A stretch of DNA of 64,000 nucleotides. Source: Owenia fusiformis (Eukaryota > Annelida > Polychaeta > Sabellida > Oweniidae). The position numbers and the translations under genes were made by a program. The notes beneath the pieces were generated by a model. That model had not been told where the DNA came from, did no database searches, and worked only from the letters and a program-made list of their open reading frames with translations. Positions 57,377 through 64,000 of the stretch are shown here, piece by piece (within the stretch, counting starts at the first letter, position 1; each line of letters begins with the position of its first letter). The stretch lies in NCBI GenBank assembly GCA_903813345.2, contig CAIIXF020000012.1, positions 22,704,184 to 22,768,183 of the forward strand, read 5' to 3'.

Positions 57377-60300
57377 GTTTGGGATTTGTCTTGTCAATAA
57401 TAGATATATATTAGATCTGTATTGCAAAAAAATGTGGTGAAAACTCTGTAAGTCGTCTTGGGGGGTAAAGTAATTTCAACTCTCTGACTTTAACTATTAT
57501 ATGCATAGTTTTATATCTATAGTCTAATCGGGGAGGAAATGTCATCGCCGGACGTACAGTAGTGTCACTTAGTGGTGATCATTTTTTATTTCACCTCGAC
57601 AACTGGTTCCATGTCCTCTATTCAGGTATAATCATGATGAAGTTAAAGGCATTCTCTCACAATTATAAGGGAGATTTAATTCATAATCCTCTCTTTCATT
57701 ATTGAATCATCGAATTGATGTAGTATTCAGTTACCTTTTATATGTTTCCCAGGCCTGTAGCCAGGGGGGGGGGGTTGCATGGTTCGGGCGAACCCCCCCC
57801 CCCTGGCCAAAAATTCTTTCAAAATCATGCAGATTTTCACCATTCTGAGCACTTTTTAAGTGATTTTGGCCCTTTTTGGACCCAAATTGTCAAAAGTGAA
57901 CCCCCCCTGGAATTTTCCAAAAAGTGAACCCCCCTTGGCAAATCCTGGCTACGGGCCTGTTTCCTGTATGCAGTATGCTATAGTTGGTATTATATATTTC
58001 AGCTTTGACGGGTCTAAACAACTGCCAAGATTGGAAAGGAGACTGGATAAAAGAAGGGGAATATTACATACCTAAAAAGAATGATCTTTGCATGTCGTGT
58101 CTGTGCAATCAAGGGCATCCAACCATGTGTAAATCAGTCAGTTGTTCCCCGCCAGACTGTGCAACAATGCTACAACCTGTAGAGGGCGAATGCTGCAAGT
58201 TCATTTGTATTGCCCCTCCACGTCATCCAAATGACGTCAAGGAGAATGGAACAGGATATGGAGGCGATGTTCACCCGGAAACAAATGGTGAGACTATATA
58301 TATACAAATCACTCTTAATATAGTCTGAAATAGTTTATATCACTGGATTTACATAGCGTTAACCACACTCTGTCACTCCTTTTGTCTTGATCTTTCCAAA
58401 GTCTAGGAAACTACAGATAAGAGGGGTCTGCTAAACAAGACTGCTTATGTTGACCCTTGCTCCAACAGTTTTTGAATGAGTTTTTATTTGATACATAAAA
58501 TCATATGTGAAGACTGTGTTATATGTGAATTAGTGTGTCTTGCTAGCCATGCAGTCAATTTTGTATGGAGTGAGACCTGTTTAAAGGTCAGTAACCAATT
58601 TTCATGTGAATTAGTTGACTTGGTAAAATTGATGGCATCAAATTAACTTTGTGTAGTGATATCTTGAAATGATCCAGGTCTGTTCTCACCCCCCCCCCCC
58701 TTTCTTATATTCTTCTGGTTAAAATACAGATTAGAGTTTCATCTGATTTTAGACCCAGACACTTAAAGTGACAGGAAAATGACATTTGTAGACACTTAGG
58801 CAGGATATAACACTTCACACATTTCATACTATCTTGGCTTAAAATAACACTTGGCTTTTGATCCTCTTCGATTTTGATTAAACATGTTATGGCTAAACAA
58901 TTATTAAGCTTATTAAGGGAAGCCCATAATTAAACAACAGACTTTGTTTAACTATTGTTTGATGTAAGAATTGTCTGATGTGAGAATTAATTTTCCTTTC
59001 AAAATTATGACACCTCAAGATTTGTTTTCAAAATTACAACACATATGTTATCAAAATTATTGTGCATGTTTTAAAAATTATAGTGCATGTATTGCAAATT
59101 AGATTGATTAAAAACTATAAAATCTCCACTAAAACTTAACATGTAATTTAAGTAAATTGATAGGAATATTGAATCTCTTGAAGATTTTTATGAGCAAATT
59201 TTATGTGACCAGCTGTCACCATGTAACATTTATTACATGAACCTGGTACATGTGCAAATGTAGTTAAAGTCCCCATATGTAGTTTAAACTACTTTGGCTT
59301 ATATTGTAGTCTTACCCAATGTTATCAAAGTTTCATATGTGAATCTTCACTCTACTAATTCTATTAAGGTCTGTGACTCTTAGCAAATACATTTGATTCA
59401 GACATAGGTACATAAATTGAAATTCTCTCTTATACAGGGTGGTCAAAAAAATAGAAACCCTGCACTTTCCTCATATCTTTGTCATTTTGGGTATTTATTC
59501 CCTGAAATTTGACACATATGTACAACATTCAATTTCCTACCAGCTAACCATATTTCATGACCATCAGATTGGTAGTCACAATGGTACAGCACTTTGAACA
59601 AGATGCCCCAGTGTGGCCACCATCGCGCTCTTGGCAAATCTGAACAGGTTGTCAGTGATCTGACTACATTTTTCAGCAGGTATGGCCTGAATGACATGGA
59701 TGATCTGCTTTTTGAGGTCTGCAGTTGTCCTGGGGTTATTCTCGTACACTCTTTTTTCATGTATCACCACAGGTTGAAGTAAGGTAGGGACATTTTGGAT
59801 GATAGGTGCAGGTTTGCTGAAAGTGCAATATTGGCCACTGGAGCATACATTGTGACTATCAATTTGATGGTCATGAAATATGGTAGGCCGGTAGGAAATT
59901 GAATGATGTACAAATGTGCGGAATATCAGGGAGTAATTTCTTAAAATGACAAAGATATGAGGAAAATGGAGACAGGGTTTCCATTTTTTTGACCACCCTG
60001 TACCTATCATCCAAAATGTCCCTACCTTACTTCAACCTGTGGTGATACATGAAAAAAGAGTGTACAAGAATAACCCCAGGACAACTGCAGACCTCAAAAA
60101 CCACACTTGGCTTTTGATCCTCTTCGATTTTGATTAAACATGTTATGGCTAAACAATTATTAAGCTTATTAAGGGAAGCCCATAATTAAACAACAGACTT
60201 TGTTTAACTATTGTTTGATGTAAGAATTGTCTGATGTGAGAATTAATTTTCCTTTCAAAATTATGACACCTCAAGATTTGTTTTCAAAATTACAACACAT

Positions 60301-63300
60301 ATGTTATCAAAATTATTGTGCATGTTTTAAAAATTATAGTGCATGTATTGCAAATTAGATTGATTAAAAACTATAAAATCTCCACTAAAACTTAACATGT
60401 AATTTAAGTAAATTGATAGGAATATTGAATCTCTTGAAGATTTTTATGAGCAAGTTTTATGTGACCAGCTGTCACCATGTAACATTTATTACATGAACCT
60501 GGTACATGTGCAAATGTAGTTAAAGTCCCCATATGTAGTTTAAAATACTTTGGCTTATATTGTAGTCTTACCCAATGTTATCAAAGTTTCATATGTGAAT
60601 CTTCACTCTACTAATTCTATTAAGGTCTGTGACTCTTAGCAAATACATTTGATTCAGACATAGGTACATAAATTGAAATTCTCTCTTATACAGGGTGGTC
60701 AAAAAAATAGAAACCCTGCACTTTCCTCATATCTTTGTCATTTTGGGTATTTATTCCCTGAAATTTGACACATATGTACAACATTCAATTTCCTACCAGC
60801 TAACCATATTTCATGACCATCAGATTGGTAGTCACAATGGTACAGCACTTTGAACAAGATGCCCCAGTGTGGCCACCATCGCGCTCTTGGCAAATCTGAA
60901 CAGGTTGTCAATGATCTGACTACATTTTTCAGCAGGTATGGCCTGAATGACATGGATGATCTGCTTTTTGAGGTCTGCAGTTGTCCTGGGGTTATTCTCG
61001 TACACTCTTTTTTCATGTATCACCACAGGTTGAAGTAAGGTAGGGACATTTTGGATGATAGGTGCAGGTTTGCTGAAAGTGCAATATTGGCCACTGGAGC
61101 ATACATTGTGACGATCAATTTGATGGTCATGAAATATGGTAGGCCGGTAGGAAATTGAATGATGTACAAATGTGCGGAATATCAGGGAGTAATTTCTTAA
61201 AATGACAAAGATATGAGGAAAATGGAGACAGGGTTTCCATTTTTTGACCACCCTGTATGTTATAGAACAATATCCAGTATGTGTTCATTCGAATCAATAG
61301 GGCAAAAAATAATTAATGTTTATGATTTTTTATATTCATTGAACATTGTATTCATAAGGAATTGTCAGTTGATTATATCAGTTTTGGACTTTAATAAAGA
61401 GATGCTCAAAATGTTTGAATATACTGTAATGTAGTTATAGGATTAGTATATAGTAATTGATGCTTATGTCATTGGTTGCTGGAATTTGGAAAATCCCCTA
61501 TTCTTATTTGTTTCATAATCCTTGAACAAATTATTCAATTCTATCATTGCCAGCGAATTGTTGGCACACTATATTGAATGTAATTCAGTGATAGCTGTGG
61601 GATATGAACACTTACATGTTTATTCATTGTGTACATATGGACATAGATCTTTTCAGTATAAAATAAGCCAATTTGACGTGAAACATAAAATTCAGATAAT
61701 GCAGGCCTGTCAACTTGGGAACACCTAAAATGAGTGACTTAAAAATGTTGATCACCTTCAGGGACGTAGCCAGCTTTCAGTCAGGGGGGTGTGATTGTGG
61801 CATGAGCAAGCCAAAAAATAAGATTTGTCTTGGATCGATTGTACCCATCGCACCCCCCCCCCCCTGGCCACGCCTCTGACCTTCCTTCAAATTATGACCC
61901 TCTTGGTCCTAATCTAAACACCTTGGTCAAAATTTTAATCACCTTAGTTCAAATTTTATTGCATACATTCAAATTTTGGACACCTCAAACTTTTCACGCA
62001 AGTGGAGGGGGAGAGACAAAAAATTTGAAGCAACTATGTGGCATTCGCAATTCGTATGAAAATTTCAAACATTCGTTTTTTCAATATTTCGGCATTCGCT
62101 CTTTTAATGTTCTTCTCCAGAAATAATTTGCTCAAGACAATAATCGGAAAAAAATTATATTTGCAAAAAACTGGCGTGACTTCATTTCTTCTGCAAATGT
62201 GTGACAAAAACTCAAATTGCGGGACTGTTGACAGGCCTGGATAATGCATTTCTGTTTGAGTGAAGCAAATTTTACTGTGTATTTACAGTATGACAATGAC
62301 CAGTTCTGACACAAACCGGTAATTAGATGTCAAAATTGACAATTTAAAGCAATAACATCAACTGCAGAATTCAGAAACCAGACATGTTTTATGAGTCACT
62401 TTTTACTGGAAGCTACACCATTTAACCTACATAGTTTAGCAATTACCTTTTTCCATGAAATTTAATACACCAATAATGGTAATTAGCACCCTATTGAAGG
62501 GAAAATGTTAAGGTTACTAGAAATCAATCAATACCTTGATTAAATTACCAAAGATTTGCAGCTCAGAAAATGATATACCCCTTAATGCAATAAAAAGAAT
62601 CCAATTTGACACCAGCCTAAATGTTTAAAATCAAAAGATGTTGATATAATATTGGAGTTCATGTTTCTCTTCAGATCATCCTGATGGCCCTAATATAATT
62701 ATCATATACAATTATTGCTTTTCAAGTCAAGAGGTTGTAAATTTTTTACATTACATGGGATAGGATCAAGTATTTAATAATTTTTCATATAAAGAACAAG
62801 CACTATTAATGTGCCAGAAATGACATACCTATTGTTCTAATTTAGAACACTTTAGGACACATATACATGTTTACATAACTTATGCTGTAAACACCATCAA
62901 ACTTTACTCTATTGGGACCCCTCTTCTGCAAAACTTCTCTGTAGTCAGTGTAGTAAATATGTACATGGGAGCAATGAACACTTTCTCCCTCTCAAAAGTT
63001 CACAGGTTATACTACTTTATGTATACAGGCCTGTCAACTTGGGAACACCTAGCATGAGTGACTTACAAATGTTGAACACCTTTCTTCAAATTTTGGACAC
63101 CTTGGTCAACATCTGAACACCTTGGCCCACAGTTTGAACACCTTGGTTCAAATTTTATTGCATATAACTAATTTTTGGTAATTAAGTTTTTCTACAGAAA
63201 TATTTTTGCTTGACAATAATCAGGTAAAATGCGTATTTGCGTGACCTTATCTGTCACGCAAAAAAAAACTGGTCTGACTTCAAATTTTCCAGCAAATGTG

Positions 63301-63999
63301 TGACAAATACATAAATTGTGGGATAGTTACCCCAGAATAATAGGGCGCATGTGACATTTTTCTCTATTATACTTTTCATGGTATTCTTGCAATTGTGCTT
63401 GAAATGGGTCATGTTAATTTACATACACGTGTGCTTCCAGTAGACGCAGTAAATACAACAGACCTAGGGCTCCGATTGGTTGCTAGTACTGTGACATCAT
63501 TCCTTGTCCTGGCCCTGTTGCTGTTTATGGTTCATCGCCTGCGTCAGCGTCGGATGCTCGTTATGATGAGACGTGAGTTATATATGTTTATTTCATGCTG
63601 TAACTTAGTTATGATACTATCATGGATGCTCTGGGTACTGGTTCATTCAAGACTATAAATATCACAATATCAAGAATATTGCATGTTAATGCCATGTTAC
63701 TCTCATATTCTCTATATTCATTCATATTTTAATTTCAGGGTTGAATGCTGAGACAAGGAGCGAAGATGATGCAGTTGCCTATGTGTCTGGGTATGATGAC
63801 GTGCAAATTGGGATAGAGTTCCCACCATATGAGGAGCCTCCTCCCCCTTACTCCCCTCCCAAGCCCCCTGATGACACCCATGGTGAAGCTCCACCCCCTT
63901 ACTCCGAAGAGAACCCTGGAACAGAAAATGGTGGCAATAGTGGGAATAATAATCGTAACACTTTAAATAGGAATCATGGGAATGTGGCATCCCTTACCC
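57310..63999 (+). CDS. DGCR2: DGCR2-like membrane protein: signal peptide, VWC, TM, PPxY tail (3' end outside window)
   Basis: Exons are 57310-57376 (probable), 58003-58287, 63441-63572 and 63739 onward. The second encodes a VWC domain of ten cysteines (CMSCLC, ECCKFIC). The third encodes a short stalk with an N-T-T glycosylation site and the membrane segment TSFLVLALLLFMVHRLRQRR, nearly the same as in recalled human DGCR2. The fourth encodes an acidic tail with PPPPYSPP and PPPPYSEE, at positions where DGCR2 also has two PPPPY motifs; such motifs bind WW domains of NEDD4-type ligases. The LDL-receptor A and C-type lectin domains of vertebrate DGCR2 are not seen between the signal exon and VWC exon. 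The C terminus lies past 64000. Confidence 0.85.
57750..57959. mobile_element. hAT-like MITE in the DGCR2-like first intron
   Basis: The ends are CAGGCCTGTAGCCAGG and the inverted CCTGGCTACGGGCCTG, with TTTCC on both sides. Runs of G and C and repeated AAAAGTGAACCCCCC words fill the interior. Confidence 0.75.
59435..60000 (-). mobile_element. Deleted Tc1/mariner-like element, copy 1
   Basis: The ends CAGGGTGGTCAAAAAAATAG and its inverse (one base different) are flanked by TA. The terminal inverted repeats extend about 145 bases with mismatches. A minus-strand frame carries the C-terminal piece of a Tc1-type transposase (ENNPRTTADLKKQI, then AIPAEKC). The catalytic DDE/D core is absent, so it cannot move on its own. 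Confidence 0.85.
60002..60099 (+). mobile_element. Inverted internal fragment of the mariner-like element at the duplication junction
   Basis: This segment is the reverse complement of about 59710-59807 in the element interior, with one or two changes. It starts at the TA next to copy 1 and ends where the left flank of copy 2 begins. It is absent after copy 2. Confidence 0.9.
60691..61255 (-). mobile_element. Deleted Tc1/mariner-like element, copy 2
   Basis: It is the second copy of the element at 59435, made by the tandem duplication. It has the same ends and TA flanks and the same transposase remnant, and is one base shorter in the right T-run. Confidence 0.85.
61702..62239. mobile_element. 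Element with CAGGCCTGTCAAC ends
   Basis: The left end GCAGGCCTGTCAACTTGGG and right end GTTGACAGGCCTG are inverted copies. The interior repeats AACACCTTGG-type words. It is interrupted by the MITE at 61759-61878. A second, right-truncated copy lies at 63029-63330. Confidence 0.75.
61759..61878. mobile_element. hAT-like MITE nested in the CAGGCCTGTCAAC element
   Basis: The ends are CAGGGACGTAGCCAG and the inverted CTGGCCACGCCTCTG. ACCTT flanks both sides. The sister copy at 63029 lacks it, which confirms the insertion. Confidence 0.78.
62240..63028. other. Intronic DNA of the DGCR2-like gene, no feature seen
   Basis: AT-rich sequence without supportable coding, RNA or repeat structure. Confidence 0.5.
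63029..63330. mobile_element. Second, truncated copy of the CAGGCCTGTCAAC element
   Basis: It starts ACAGGCCTGTCAACTTGGG and repeats GAACACCTTGG words, ending near GTGGGATAGTTACC without the right terminal repeat. It matches 61702-62239 apart from the nested MITE. Confidence 0.75.
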
Positions 64000-64000
64000 A

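Larger units (their letters stand above)
58847..61256. repeat. Tandem duplication, 1,256-bp offset, nearly identical copies
   Basis: Copy 1 starts ACACTTGGCTTTTGATCC at 58847 and copy 2 starts at 60103. They differ by only a handful of bases (for example near 59204/60456, 59650/60904 and 59854/61112). Each contains unique left flank plus one mariner-like element. The right flank after 61256 is single copy. It lies in the large intron of the DGCR2-like gene. Confidence 0.93.

Overview
The window is metazoan nuclear DNA. It has AT-rich introns and intergenic DNA, GT-AG introns with clear reading-frame phase, poly(A) signals, and many short non-autonomous transposons and satellites. Four genes can be named by recalled family similarity: THOC6, SRRM2, PXMP2 and DGCR2. 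A fifth, a long SH3-domain scaffold protein, cannot be named. The short SRRM2, moderate intron sizes and repeat style suggest a marine invertebrate bilaterian. The sequence alone does not fix the phylum.

Layout, left to right. (1) The 3' part of an SH3 scaffold gene (+), exons 81-550 and 3523-7089. (2) THOC6 (-), stop at 8421, last twelve coding exons between 8421 and 14515, probable first coding exon at 26185-26202; its 11.7-kb first intron holds a large pile of mobile elements. (3) SRRM2/Cwc21-type splicing factor (+), probable promoter near 27.4 kb, 5' UTR exon near 30.1 kb, coding exons 31848-42362, and two alternative last exons (43312-43402 and 47015-47189). (4) About 6.4 kb of intergenic DNA with foldback elements. 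(5) PXMP2 (-), five exons, 57041 down to 53603. (6) A DGCR2-like membrane protein (+), probable signal-peptide exon 57310-57376, VWC exon 58003-58287, transmembrane exon 63441-63572, and a PPxY tail from 63739 that runs off the window.

The named genes form two head-to-head pairs. THOC6 (mRNA export, TREX/THO) and SRRM2 (spliceosome) diverge from a region of about 1.2 kb with NRF1-, ZNF143- and YY1-like motifs. PXMP2 and the DGCR2-like gene diverge from only 268 bp. The SH3 gene and THOC6 converge, as do SRRM2 and PXMP2. The first pair couples two steps of mRNA maturation. From memory, human SRRM2 and THOC6 both map to 16p13.3, so the linkage may be old.

The accessory DNA holds the most unusual material. 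It includes a block of 447-bp satellite units full of nuclear-receptor half-sites (five perfect DR1 sites) with Helentron-like ends; an element with TSD ATATC inserted inside another satellite-bearing element and carrying a frameshifted acidic coding remnant; two long near-perfect palindromes in SRRM2 with CAC...GTG termini and 5-bp target duplications; and a recent 1.26-kb tandem duplication of a deleted mariner-like element whose junction carries an inverted piece of the element. No complete previously undescribed multi-gene system was recognised. The best candidates for novelty are the satellite-bearing elements, the repeated W-L-x-[EQ]-[QL] motif in the SH3 protein, and the fully phase-2 SRRM2 gene.
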